NCBI GenBank assembly: GCA_913043275.1
Contig: CAJWLL010000008.1
Coordinates: forward strand, 1-64,000
Direction of reading: 5' to 3'
Origin: an uncultured Flavobacteriaceae bacterium
GTDB lineage: Bacteria > Bacteroidota > Bacteroidia > Flavobacteriales > Flavobacteriaceae
DNA: 64,000 bases
Shown here: in pieces, positions 40,030 through 49,723 of the stretch
Layout of the letters: each line of letters opens with the position of its first letter
Numbering within the stretch: position 1 is the first letter of the stretch
The notes under the pieces: generated by a model
Database searches by the model: none
What the model saw: only the letters and a program-made list of their open reading frames with translations
What the model was told of the DNA's origin: nothing
Program-made: the position numbers and the translations under genes

Positions 40030-40503
40030 ATGAAAAAAAAATGGTTTGTAGTTTATACCCGCCCCCAGCAAGAGCTTAAAGTAGCTCAACAGCTCTCTGC
40101 TATGGGAATTACAAACTACTGTCCAACCATTACCCTTGTGAAACAATATTCCGATAGAAAGAAAAAAGTAATTAAACCCCTACTTTCTTCTTATGTAATG
40201 GTCCATTTGGAGGAAAATAATCATGAGAAAGTTTTTTCATGCTCTGGAATCGTACGCTATCTGTTTTTCCTCGGAAAACCAGCAGTTGTTCCAGTCTTTG
40301 AAATTGATCTAATGCAGGATCACCTAAACGGGGTTTATAGCGATATTAAATTAGCTACCTTAACTGTGGGGGAGTCCCATACAATTAGTAAAGGGCCTTT
40401 TTCAGGGGTCTGTGGAAAGGTAGTTCAAACAGATAATACAAAAGTTAAATTAGAGCTAGCATCACTAGGGATGAGTATTACCCTTAAAAAACAGGCGGCT
40501 TAA
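40030..40503 (+). CDS. NusG-like (UpxY/RfaH-type) transcription antiterminator
   Basis: KKWFVVYTRPQQELKVAQQLSAMGITNYCPTITLVKQYSDRKKKVIKPLLSSYVMV; KOW-like C-terminus. Confidence 0.9.
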   Translation: MKKKWFVVYTRPQQELKVAQQLSAMGITNYCPTITLVKQYSDRKKKVIKPLLSSYVMVHLEENNHEKVFSCSGIVRYLFFLGKPAVVPVFEIDLMQDHLNGVYSDIKLATLTVGESHTISKGPFSGVCGKVVQTDNTKVKLELASLGMSITLKKQAA

Positions 40504-40526
40504 AGACTTAACTTTTTAAAATTTCA

Positions 40527-40607
40527 ATGGAAAATATAACTTTGCCCAATTGGGACAGATGGGGCGGAGCCGTCTTAAAAACCAAAGATTCTAATTATGC
40601 TAGGTGA
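40527..40607 (+). CDS. possible 26-aa small ORF
   Basis: MENITLPNWDRWGGAVLKTKDSNYAR* overlapping the start of the next gene. Confidence 0.3.
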   Translation: MENITLPNWDRWGGAVLKTKDSNYAR

Positions 40608-41115
40608 GCTAATCACTTCTAAAACACGCCTTCGATTACTAATTAAATTTTTTATCTCTCAGGCCAATCGGGGGTATCTAAATGGGCTTGCCACAGAGAT
40701 GGGTGAATCCACAAACGCCATTCGAAAAGAGCTTAATCACCTGCAAGGTGCAGGCTATTTAGAAAAAGTAAAAATGGATAATAAAGTCGAGTACAAGGCT
40801 AACATCAAACATCCACTGTTTGAAGTGATGCAAAAAGTAGTTTTTAAGCATCTCGGGCTAGAGGATGTTGTTGAGACTGTTTTGGAGCGAATGGGAGGTG
40901 TGGATCAGATCATCTTAGTAGGAGATTACGCCAAAGGAAACGACTCCGGTCTCATTGAAGTATTTTTAATTGGCCAGGGGCTTAATATGCAATACATTAT
41001 CCAGCTTGAGGATAAAATCGAAGACCTTATCGGGCGAAAAGTCAGCTTCTATTTAGCCTCTAAGTTTTTAGCGGATCGAGAACATATTGTACTATTTAAT
41101 TCAAAAGATAAATGA
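40597..41115 (+). CDS. winged-helix regulator fused to a degenerate nucleotidyltransferase-like domain
   Basis: N-terminal wHTH (NGLATEMGESTNAIRKELNHLQGAGYLEKVK) plus VDQIILVGDYAKGNDSGLIEVFLIG. Confidence 0.75.
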   Translation: MLGELITSKTRLRLLIKFFISQANRGYLNGLATEMGESTNAIRKELNHLQGAGYLEKVKMDNKVEYKANIKHPLFEVMQKVVFKHLGLEDVVETVLERMGGVDQIILVGDYAKGNDSGLIEVFLIGQGLNMQYIIQLEDKIEDLIGRKVSFYLASKFLADREHIVLFNSKDK

Positions 41116-41462
41116 TATCTATAGAGAGTGAAGAGCGTCCTTGGGGACGATTTTTTGTGCTGCATGATGAGCCGACCTATAAGCTTAAGCGAATAGAAGT
41201 AGATCCAGGGGGAAGACTCTCCTATCAGTTCCATCATAAACGCTCTGAGGCTTGGACCATACTAGAAGGAACGGGCATAATTACTTTAGATGGACAGGAT
41301 AAAAGTTATACCAAAGTGCAAACAGTACTTATCCCTCAAGGAGTAAAACACCGGATTGAAAATAAAGAAGAGCAGAAAGTAGTTTTTATTGAAGTTCAAA
41401 CGGGCAGCTATTTTGGAGAGGATGATATTGTAAGAATTCAAGACGATTATAATAGTGCCTAA
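41112..41462 (+). CDS. cupin, mannose-6-phosphate isomerase type II-like
   Basis: ERPWGRFFVLHDEPTYKLKRIEVDPGGRLSYQFHHKRSEAWTILEGTGIITLDG..IPQGVKHRIEN. Confidence 0.92.
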   Translation: MISIESEERPWGRFFVLHDEPTYKLKRIEVDPGGRLSYQFHHKRSEAWTILEGTGIITLDGQDKSYTKVQTVLIPQGVKHRIENKEEQKVVFIEVQTGSYFGEDDIVRIQDDYNSA

Positions 41463-41888
41463 ATGAGTAAACCAAAAGCGATAATAGTTTCTGGATATTT
41501 TAACCCCCTTCATAAGGGGCATATAGAACTCTTTCATAATGCCAAAGAAAAAGGCGATGAGCTTTTTGTGATTGTAAATAATGACCATCAAAGAGGTCTT
41601 AAAGGCTCCAAAGAGTTTATGAGTGAAAATGAGCGAGTTTTAATTGTCAGTGAACTTAAAATCGTTGATAAGGTTTTCTTATCCATTGATCAGGAAGGAA
41701 CAGTATGTGGTTCAATCGAAAAAATTTTCAAAGAATTTGGTAATTTTTACGATCTGTATTTTGCTAATGGTGGTGACCAGAATAATGATATATGTCCTGA
41801 GCTTCCGCTTTGTAATAAATATGGAATTGGTCTTATTGATGGATTAGGAGATAAGATACAATCTTCATCTTGGCTATTAAAAAAATAA
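41463..41888 (+). CDS. cytidylyltransferase-family nucleotidyltransferase (HIGH motif)
   Basis: IIVSGYFNPLHKGHIELFHNAKEKGDELFVIVNND. Confidence 0.88.
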   Translation: MSKPKAIIVSGYFNPLHKGHIELFHNAKEKGDELFVIVNNDHQRGLKGSKEFMSENERVLIVSELKIVDKVFLSIDQEGTVCGSIEKIFKEFGNFYDLYFANGGDQNNDICPELPLCNKYGIGLIDGLGDKIQSSSWLLKK

Positions 41889-41889
41889 A

Positions 41890-43221
41890 ATGGAGGTAAA
41901 AAACATTTGTTGTATTGGAGCTGGGTATGTTGGAGGACCTACTATGGCAGTTATAGCCCTAAAGTGCCCCCACATCAAAGTCACCGTTTTAGACGCCAAT
42001 CCAGAGAAGATAAAAGCTTGGAACGGGACTTTAGATTCCTTGCCTGTTTATGAGCCAGGTCTAGCTGAGGTAGTAAAAGAGGCACGAGGAAGAAACCTTT
42101 TTTTTTCAAATGATATCGCTGGAAATATCGAAAAAGCTGAGATGATCTTTATGGCGGTTAATACCCCCACTAAAACAGAAGGTGAAGGAGCGGGTATGGC
42201 TGCTGATCTTCGTTACATTGAAGCCTGCGCTTATGATATTGCAAAGTATTCCAAATCAGATAAAATAGTAATTGAAAAGTCAACCCTTCCAGTTCGAACA
42301 GCAGAAAAGATAAAGGATATATTAGATAAGAATTCTACCAACATCCACTTTGAAATACTTTCAAATCCAGAGTTTTTAGCTGAGGGAAGTGCCATTCAGG
42401 ATCTCTTTAAATCAGACCGAGTTTTAATAGGAGGTGATGAATCAGAGTCTGGACAACAAGCGGTTAAGGCCCTAGTTGATATTTATGCCAATTGGATTTC
42501 AAAAGAGAAAATCTTAACTACGAATGTATGGTCCTCTGAGCTTGCTAAACTCGCTTCAAATGCCATGCTGGCCCAGCGTATATCTTCAATAAACAGTCTT
42601 TCTGCACTTTGTGAAAAAACAGGTGCAGATATAAAAGAATTATCCAAAGCAATTGGATCGGATCATCGTATAGGGCCACATTTTTTAAATGCTTCGGTTG
42701 GTTTTGGGGGGAGTTGTTTTCAAAAAGATATATTAAATTTAGTGTATTTATGTAAATATTATGGTTTGGATGAAGTTGCTGATTATTGGCATCACGTAAT
42801 CAAAATAAATGACTTTCAGAAAAAAAGATTTGCTCAAAAAATTTTAGATTATTTTGGAGGTAACTTAAATGGCAAGGTAATTTTAATTCTAGGTTGGGCA
42901 TTTAAAGAAAACACGAATGACTCCAGAGAATCACCAGCTATATATGTATCAAATTACTTATTCAAAGCAGGTGCATCATTAGTTATTTTTGATCCTAAGG
43001 TTTCACAAAATAATATTATTAGTGATATTGAGAATTACTGGGAAATAAAATATAAAGAATCATCTGAAAATTTGCTGATATTAGACGAATTGGAAACAGC
43101 CAACCTAAATATAGATTGTATTGCTATACCAACTTTTTGGTCTCAATTTGAAAAATTCTTGCTAAGATTTTCTTCTGACTTAAATACATATAATAAACCA
43201 ATCTTTCAAATAAAAAATTAA
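41890..43221 (+). CDS. ugd: UDP-glucose 6-dehydrogenase
   Basis: NICCIGAGYVGGPTMAVIALKCPHIKVTVLDANPEKIKAWN; SVGFGGSCFQKDILNLVYL; GWAFKENTNDSRESPAIYV. Confidence 0.92.
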   Translation: MEVKNICCIGAGYVGGPTMAVIALKCPHIKVTVLDANPEKIKAWNGTLDSLPVYEPGLAEVVKEARGRNLFFSNDIAGNIEKAEMIFMAVNTPTKTEGEGAGMAADLRYIEACAYDIAKYSKSDKIVIEKSTLPVRTAEKIKDILDKNSTNIHFEILSNPEFLAEGSAIQDLFKSDRVLIGGDESESGQQAVKALVDIYANWISKEKILTTNVWSSELAKLASNAMLAQRISSINSLSALCEKTGADIKELSKAIGSDHRIGPHFLNASVGFGGSCFQKDILNLVYLCKYYGLDEVADYWHHVIKINDFQKKRFAQKILDYFGGNLNGKVILILGWAFKENTNDSRESPAIYVSNYLFKAGASLVIFDPKVSQNNIISDIENYWEIKYKESSENLLILDELETANLNIDCIAIPTFWSQFEKFLLRFSSDLNTYNKPIFQIKN

Positions 43222-43235
43222 ATCCTTTTATATTT

Positions 43236-44393
43236 ATGATACCCTACGGGAGGCAAAATATTATTGACGAGGATGTTGAGGCTGTTATTAAAATCTTAAA
43301 ATCAGACTATCTAACACAGGGACCCACAACTCCAATTTTTGAAAATAATCTTAAAGAATACACAAATACCAAATATTCAGTTGCTCTAATTAATGCTACA
43401 TCTGCACTTCATATTGCATGCTTGTCTTTGGGGCTAAGTAAGGGAGATTTTTTATGGACTTCACCAATTTCATTTGTTGCATCAGCCAATTGTGCTAGGT
43501 ATTGTGGCGCAGAAATCGATTTTGTTGACATTGATTCTTCATCGTATAATTTATGCCCAATAGCCCTAGAAGAAAAATTAATTCAGGCAAAAAAAAACAA
43601 GAGATTGCCTAAAATAATTATACCAGTTCATCTTTCAGGACAATCTTGTGAAATGAAAAGAATCAAAGAACTTTCAGACCAATATGGATTTAAAATTATA
43701 GAAGACGCTTCACATGCAATAGGAGGTGAATATAGAGGTAAAAAAATAGGTAATTGTGAATATTCTGACATCACTGTCTTTAGTTTTCATCCTGTAAAAA
43801 TTATTACCACTTGTGAAGGAGGGGCATGTATGACAAATCAAAAGAAAATTTATAAAAACTTACAAAGTTTACGAAGTCATGGTATTACAAGAGATCCAAT
43901 TGAAATGATTAACAAAAAGCCTGGAGAGTGGTATTATGAACAAATTCAATTAGGGTTTAATTATAGGCTTAATGATCTTCAAGCAGCTTTAGGCATTAGT
44001 CAATTAAAAAGGGTAGATGAATTTGTGAGAGAGAGAAATTCTATTGCAAATTATTATAATAAAATTTTTAAGGGACACCAATTTGTTAGGACACCTAAAT
44101 TAATAAATGATGTCTACTCTTCATATCACTTGTATATAATTAGGGTTGATTCTATTAAAAGGAAAAATATTTTTGATAGATTAAGAAATTCTGGGGTCTT
44201 TGTAAATATACATTATATTCCTATTTATAAGCATCCTTATTACAAAGACATCGAAAGTTCAAGCTTAACTAACTCAGAAAACTATTATAAAGAAGCAATT
44301 AGTATTCCAATATTTCCATTTTTAAAAAAGGAAATGCTTGATCAAATAAAAAAAGTAATTGATGAAGTAGATAATTTTCAAAGCATATTTTAA
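43236..44393 (+). CDS. DegT/DnrJ-family aminotransferase, PseC-like
   Basis: MIPYGRQNIIDEDVEAVIKILKSDYLTQGPTTPIFE..NATSALHIACLSLGLSKGDFLWTSPISFVASANCARYCGA..VFSFHPVKIITTCEGGA. Confidence 0.88.
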   Translation: MIPYGRQNIIDEDVEAVIKILKSDYLTQGPTTPIFENNLKEYTNTKYSVALINATSALHIACLSLGLSKGDFLWTSPISFVASANCARYCGAEIDFVDIDSSSYNLCPIALEEKLIQAKKNKRLPKIIIPVHLSGQSCEMKRIKELSDQYGFKIIEDASHAIGGEYRGKKIGNCEYSDITVFSFHPVKIITTCEGGACMTNQKKIYKNLQSLRSHGITRDPIEMINKKPGEWYYEQIQLGFNYRLNDLQAALGISQLKRVDEFVRERNSIANYYNKIFKGHQFVRTPKLINDVYSSYHLYIIRVDSIKRKNIFDRLRNSGVFVNIHYIPIYKHPYYKDIESSSLTNSENYYKEAISIPIFPFLKKEMLDQIKKVIDEVDNFQSIF

Positions 44394-45263
44394 TTGGAGA
44401 AAAAACTTATTCTTGGGACCACGCAATTTGGTTTAAGTTATGGAATTAATAATAAAGTTGGCCAAATTTCAAACAATGAAGCAGCTAAGATTCTTGATTA
44501 TGCTTATGAAAAAGACTTAGTCATCCTTGATACAGCACCTGTTTACGGAAATTCGGAGAAATTAATTGGAGATTATTTGAAAAAAAACAAGCATAAGGAA
44601 TTTAGAATCATAACAAAAATTAGTAGTAATAAAGAGTCCTTATCACAACAATTTTTAAAATCTCTTCAAAATATGAGGGTTGAAAAAGTTAATACTATAC
44701 TTTTCCATTCAATTGAATTATATAAACATTTTAAATCAGAAATAAATTCTTTTTTAGAAAAATTTAAGGGGAGTAGATTCAATGAACTAGGGGTTTCATT
44801 ATACACAAATGACGATATAATTTCTGTGATTGGTGATAAAAGAATTGACAGAGTTCAAGTCCCATTTAATTTGCTTGATAATGCTTCAAAAAGGGAATCT
44901 GTTTTTTTAGAATTAAAAGCAGACTCAAAAAAAGTTGATACTCGATCGATATTTTTGCAGGGTTTGTTCTTTAAGCCTCCCCCAGAAATACCATTCTTTT
45001 TCAATCCAATTCGAGAGGAATTGTTTTCTTTACACAAACTTAGCAAGGATTTTCGAATATCAATAAATTGTATTGCTTTAACATATGCAATTCAAAAGAA
45101 TTATATTGACTCTGTTCTAATAGGAGTTGATTCATTTAACCATCTGAAAAAAAATCTTTCTTCAATTAATAATGAGATTCCAAAAGAATTATCAAACATA
45201 ATTGACTCAATTAATATTAAAGATGAGCACATACTAAACCCAAGTTTATGGCCAAAATTTTAA
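44394..45263 (+). CDS. aldo/keto reductase
   Basis: LILGTTQFGLSYGINNKVGQIS..AAKILDYAYEKDLVILDTAPVYGNSEKLIGDYL; TTG start. Confidence 0.88.
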   Translation: MEKKLILGTTQFGLSYGINNKVGQISNNEAAKILDYAYEKDLVILDTAPVYGNSEKLIGDYLKKNKHKEFRIITKISSNKESLSQQFLKSLQNMRVEKVNTILFHSIELYKHFKSEINSFLEKFKGSRFNELGVSLYTNDDIISVIGDKRIDRVQVPFNLLDNASKRESVFLELKADSKKVDTRSIFLQGLFFKPPPEIPFFFNPIREELFSLHKLSKDFRISINCIALTYAIQKNYIDSVLIGVDSFNHLKKNLSSINNEIPKELSNIIDSINIKDEHILNPSLWPKF

Positions 45264-45988
45264 TAGTAACTCAAGCAAGGCTTCAAAGTACAAGACTACC
45301 CAAAAAAATCTTAAAGGAAATTAATGGGAAGAGTTTACTTCGAATTCATTTAAAGAGCTTAAGTAAATCAAAATACTATAAAAATCTAGTTGTAGCTACT
45401 ACCATGGAAAAAGGGATAAAAAAGATTATCGATTGCCTTAAAAGAATGTCTATAAAATACTATCAAGGAAGTGTCCATGATGTTTTAGATAGATATTATA
45501 GAGCATCTTTACCGCACAACCCAGATTATATTGTAAGAGTAACTTCAGATTGTCCTCTTATTGATGCTAGTTTGATGGATGAAATTATTGATTATGCAAT
45601 TGACAAAAACGTTGATTATGTTTCAAATAATTTAATTGAGCAATATCCAGATGGTCAAGATGTTGAAATTATATCCGCGAATGCTCTTCAAATTGCATGG
45701 GAAAGAGCAGAAAGTATTCATGACAGGGAAAATGTAACACCATTTATAAAAAATAATTCGACTTTTTTTGGTCATAATTTATTTACTTCTGAGAATTTCT
45801 CGTGCAATCAAAATTATAATCATATAAGAATGACAGTAGATGAACAGAGTGATTTTGATGCAATTAAGGTACTTATAAATAACTTGGGTTTTGGAAGAGA
45901 CTGGGGTACTTATACAAGGTTCATAGATGATAACCAATATCTATTTAAAAATCAACAAATAATTAGGAATGAGGGCAGTAAATTATAA
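45248..45988 (+). CDS. cytidylyltransferase domain protein (SpsF/PseF-like)
   Basis: ILIVTQARLQSTRLPKKILKEINGKSLL..YIVRVTSDCPLIDASLMDEII. Confidence 0.88.
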   Translation: MAKILIVTQARLQSTRLPKKILKEINGKSLLRIHLKSLSKSKYYKNLVVATTMEKGIKKIIDCLKRMSIKYYQGSVHDVLDRYYRASLPHNPDYIVRVTSDCPLIDASLMDEIIDYAIDKNVDYVSNNLIEQYPDGQDVEIISANALQIAWERAESIHDRENVTPFIKNNSTFFGHNLFTSENFSCNQNYNHIRMTVDEQSDFDAIKVLINNLGFGRDWGTYTRFIDDNQYLFKNQQIIRNEGSKL

Positions 45989-46002
45989 ATTTAGTTTAAG
46001 CT

Positions 46003-47313
46003 ATGGGAAAAGGACAAGATCTATATAAGTATGCAAAAAAATTAATACCTGGGGGGACAATGTTATTGTCAAAAAGACCCGAGATGTTCCTACCTGGGGG
46101 TTGGCCTTCATACTTTTCAAAAACAAAAGGTTGTTGTGTTTGGGATCTTGAGGGAACCAAATATACAGATGTGAGCATCATGGGCATTGGGACAAATACA
46201 TTGGGTTATTCACATCCAAAGGTAGACAGGGCAGTTTACAAGACAATAAAGAAAGGAAATTTAAGTACTTTAAATTGTCCAGAAGAGGTCATACTTGCAG
46301 AGAAATTAATTGAAATTAACCCGTGGGCAGATATGATTAGATATGCGAGGACTGGAGGGGAAGCAAATGCAATAGCAATAAGGATTGCAAGAGCTGCTTC
46401 AGGAAAAAATAAAGTGGCTATTTGTGGTTATCACGGCTGGCATGATTGGTATCTATCTGTTAACCATAATTCCAAAGGGGATTCTTTAAGTAATCATTTA
46501 CTGCCAGATATAGATACCCTAGGGGTTCCTGATGAACTAAAAAATACAGTTTTCCCTTTTCTATATAATAATTATGATCAACTTTTGAATATTGTAAATG
46601 AAAATGATATAGGAATTATTAAAATGGAGGTTGTAAGAAACATTCCTCCTGAGAAAAATTTTTTACAAAAGGTAAGGGCTCTATCAAAACAGAAAAATAT
46701 AATACTCATTTTTGATGAATGTACGTCTGGTTTTAGAGAAACATTTGGCGGTATTCATCAAAAATATAATGTAGAACCAGATATAGCCATGTACGGTAAG
46801 ACATTAGGAAATGGATATGCAATTACTGCTGTAGTTGGAAAGAGAGAAATTATGGAAGCTGCACAAAAAACCTTTATAAGCAGCACTTTTTGGACAGAGA
46901 GAATTGGTCCATCTGCCGCTATATCTTCTCTTGAAGTAATGAAAAAAGAAAGGTCATGGGAAAGGATATCAACTACTGGAGAAAGAATACAAAAAAATTG
47001 GAAGCTGATTTCTGAACGTCAAAAAATCAATATCAAAATACAAGGGATACCAGCATTATCCACATTTAGTTTTGAGCACTCAGATCACCTAAAGTTCAAA
47101 ACTTTTCTTTGTCAAGAACTTTTAAAAAATGGTTATTTGGGTACCACAGCATTTTATTCAAGTATCTCACATTCAGAAAAAATTTTAAATAGATATTTTG
47201 AGGTTTTAGAAGAGATATTTTATGAAATTTCGAAATGTATCAATGGGAGTGCAGATATTAATAATATGCTTAAATATCCCATTGCTCATTCTGGTTTCAG
47301 CCGTCTAAATTGA
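46003..47313 (+). CDS. class III aminotransferase (glutamate-1-semialdehyde aminomutase-like)
   Basis: LIPGGTMLLSKRPEMF; GGEANAIAIRIARAASGKNKVAICGYHGWHDWY; IFDECTSGFRE; MYGKTLGNGYAI. Confidence 0.9.
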   Translation: MGKGQDLYKYAKKLIPGGTMLLSKRPEMFLPGGWPSYFSKTKGCCVWDLEGTKYTDVSIMGIGTNTLGYSHPKVDRAVYKTIKKGNLSTLNCPEEVILAEKLIEINPWADMIRYARTGGEANAIAIRIARAASGKNKVAICGYHGWHDWYLSVNHNSKGDSLSNHLLPDIDTLGVPDELKNTVFPFLYNNYDQLLNIVNENDIGIIKMEVVRNIPPEKNFLQKVRALSKQKNIILIFDECTSGFRETFGGIHQKYNVEPDIAMYGKTLGNGYAITAVVGKREIMEAAQKTFISSTFWTERIGPSAAISSLEVMKKERSWERISTTGERIQKNWKLISERQKINIKIQGIPALSTFSFEHSDHLKFKTFLCQELLKNGYLGTTAFYSSISHSEKILNRYFEVLEEIFYEISKCINGSADINNMLKYPIAHSGFSRLN

Positions 47314-47876
47314 AAATGGATACACAAAATTATTATACACTAAAAAAACAAAATTTTCAATTTGGTATTTATAAATTAATTCCAATTCGGTTTGAAGATC
47401 GATATAAAATAATGGAATGGCGTAATGAGCAATTATATCATTTACGCCAACCAAAACCACTCACAAAATCAGAACAGGATTATTATTTTAAAAATGTAGT
47501 AATACCCCAGAAAACACAAAAAACCCCAGACCAAATATTATTTAGTTTTTTAAAAAAAGATAACCTGGTTGCTTACGGCGGATTGGTTCACATAAATTGG
47601 ATTGACAAAGATGCTGAAATCTCGTTTGTAATTAAAACATCTATTGAAAAGAATAATTTTATAAGTTTTTGGAATATCTATTTAAAACTCATCGAAGATG
47701 TTGCATTTAATTTTTTAAAATTCAAAAAAATTTATATTTATTCTTTTGATGTTAGACCGTTACTTTACAATATAACAAAACAAAATAATTATAAACATGA
47801 GTCTACTTTAGAGCAACACGTAAAAGTTGAAAATATTTTTGTAGATGTACATATTCATTCTAAATTAAAACAGTGA
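47310..47876 (+). CDS. GNAT-type N-acetyltransferase (PseH-like)
   Basis: FGIYKLIPIRFEDRYKIMEWRNEQLYHLRQPKPLTKSEQDYYFKN. Confidence 0.75.
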   Translation: MKMDTQNYYTLKKQNFQFGIYKLIPIRFEDRYKIMEWRNEQLYHLRQPKPLTKSEQDYYFKNVVIPQKTQKTPDQILFSFLKKDNLVAYGGLVHINWIDKDAEISFVIKTSIEKNNFISFWNIYLKLIEDVAFNFLKFKKIYIYSFDVRPLLYNITKQNNYKHESTLEQHVKVENIFVDVHIHSKLKQ

Positions 47877-48517
47877 AGAATTTAAAAATTCAAATATTGA
47901 TCGATAATCCAAATTCATGGATGTGGCAATATGTAGATAGAATCGAAAGTGAAATTTTAAAATACAACTCTTATTGTGAAATAATCGATAAATCTAAAAA
48001 GGTAAAAAAAGGTGATATATTAATTCTCTTATCATGTGAACAAATATTCAAAAAATTAAATCTTAATAAATTCAATTTAGTCGTTCATGCGAGTAATTTG
48101 CCAAGAGGTAAAGGATTTTCACCTGTAACATGGCAAGTTTTAGAGGGGAAAAATAAAATTCCAATTTGTTTGTTAGAAGCAGATGAAAAAGTAGATTCGG
48201 GAGGTATATTTTTTAAAGATTATATTGAACTTGAAGGACACGAATTAATTAATGAAATAAGGGAAAAGCAGTTTTTTAAAACACTAGAACTAATTACAAG
48301 ATTTATAAATGGCAAGGATTATCCAAAAAAAACCTTACAATCTGGTGTAGAATCATTTTACAGAAGAAGAAATAAAGAAGATAGTATTATTGATACAAAT
48401 CAAACGATATCTTCATTATTTAATAAATTAAGAACTGTGGACAATATTAGGTATCCTGCATATTTCAATTTTAAAGGGTATAAGTATTTGATAAAAATTG
48501 AAAAAATTAAAAATTAA
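47873..48517 (+). CDS. formyltransferase-family protein
   Basis: FNLVVHASNLPRGKGFSPVTWQVLEGKNKIPICLLEADEKVDSGGIFFKD. Confidence 0.8.
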   Translation: MKNLKIQILIDNPNSWMWQYVDRIESEILKYNSYCEIIDKSKKVKKGDILILLSCEQIFKKLNLNKFNLVVHASNLPRGKGFSPVTWQVLEGKNKIPICLLEADEKVDSGGIFFKDYIELEGHELINEIREKQFFKTLELITRFINGKDYPKKTLQSGVESFYRRRNKEDSIIDTNQTISSLFNKLRTVDNIRYPAYFNFKGYKYLIKIEKIKN

Positions 48518-48541
48518 TACTTTTAAACTTAAAACTTTCTT

Positions 48542-48670
48542 TTGACCGAAGCTAATCTAATATTGAGTTCAAATTCTATTTATCATAGTTTATTGAAAAA
48601 CTTAAATTTAAAATCAGATCTTGAATGGGTTTATTTAGACAATAAAAATTTGATGAAGCGTTCCAAATAA
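48542..48670 (+). pseudogene. possible gene remnant
   Basis: Open frame LTEANLILSSNSIYHSLLKNLNLKSDLEWVYLDNKNLMKRSK* without ATG, in the only sizeable gap of a packed operon. Confidence 0.35.
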
Positions 48671-48688
48671 TTAGAACAAAATATTAAA

Positions 48689-49723
48689 ATGGATTTTAAT
48701 TTTAAAAGGGTATTTATAGTAGCAGAATTATCTGCTAATCATGGAGGTGATATAAATATAGCTATTGATTCAATAAAAGCAGCAAAAAAATCTGGAGCGG
48801 ATGCTATTAAATTACAGACCTATACTCCAAATACTATGACCATTGATTCAAAAAAAAAAGATTTTATAGTAAATGGTGGAAGTATATGGGATGGTCAAAC
48901 TTTTTTTGACTTGTATGAAAAAGCACATACTCCATGGGAATGGCATTTTGAACTTTTTAAAGTTGCCAGAGAAGAAGGACTAGAGTATTTTTCAACACCC
49001 TTTGATAAAAAAGCTGTTGATTTGCTCGAAGAGTTGGATAATCCTATTTATAAAATTGCTTCATTTGAAATAAATGATATACCTCTAATAAAATATGTAG
49101 CATCAAAAGGTAAACCCATGATATTATCTACAGGAGTTGCTACTATTGAAGACATTAAATTAGCGCTTGATACAATTAGAGCTGAAGGTAATAACCAAAT
49201 AGCATTATTAAAATGCACTTCCAGCTATCCTGCCCCTATAAATGAAGCCAATTTACTAATGATTAGGGACTTTAAACAAAAATTTAAAGTAGTCACAGGT
49301 CTTTCTGATCATACAATAAGTAATACTTCTGCTATTGTAGCAACCTCGCTTGGGGCAAAAATTATCGAAAAGCATTTTATTCTGGACAAATCTATTGGAG
49401 GACCTGATGCTTCATTTTCACTTGATGCGAAAGAATTCTCCAACATGGTTAATGCAGTAAGAGAAACTGAATCAGCAATTGGTGAAATAGATTACGAACT
49501 TACCAAAAAGCAAAAGTTAGGAAAAATATTTTCAAGATCTTTATATGTTGTCAAGGATTCAAATAAAGGTGAAATAATTACAGATGAAAATATACGGTCT
49601 ATAAGGCCAGGATTTGGAGGACATCCAAAATATTTGGATAAATTAATTGGGAAACAATTTAAAAATAATTTTAAAAGAGGCGATAGATTTACAAATGATG
49701 ATATTAAGGGTCATTTAAAATGA
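48689..49723 (+). CDS. NeuB/PseI-type nonulosonate synthase
   Basis: VFIVAELSANHGGDINIAIDSIKAAKKSGADAIKLQTYTPNTMTID; C-terminal SAF domain. Confidence 0.9.
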   Translation: MDFNFKRVFIVAELSANHGGDINIAIDSIKAAKKSGADAIKLQTYTPNTMTIDSKKKDFIVNGGSIWDGQTFFDLYEKAHTPWEWHFELFKVAREEGLEYFSTPFDKKAVDLLEELDNPIYKIASFEINDIPLIKYVASKGKPMILSTGVATIEDIKLALDTIRAEGNNQIALLKCTSSYPAPINEANLLMIRDFKQKFKVVTGLSDHTISNTSAIVATSLGAKIIEKHFILDKSIGGPDASFSLDAKEFSNMVNAVRETESAIGEIDYELTKKQKLGKIFSRSLYVVKDSNKGEIITDENIRSIRPGFGGHPKYLDKLIGKQFKNNFKRGDRFTNDDIKGHLK

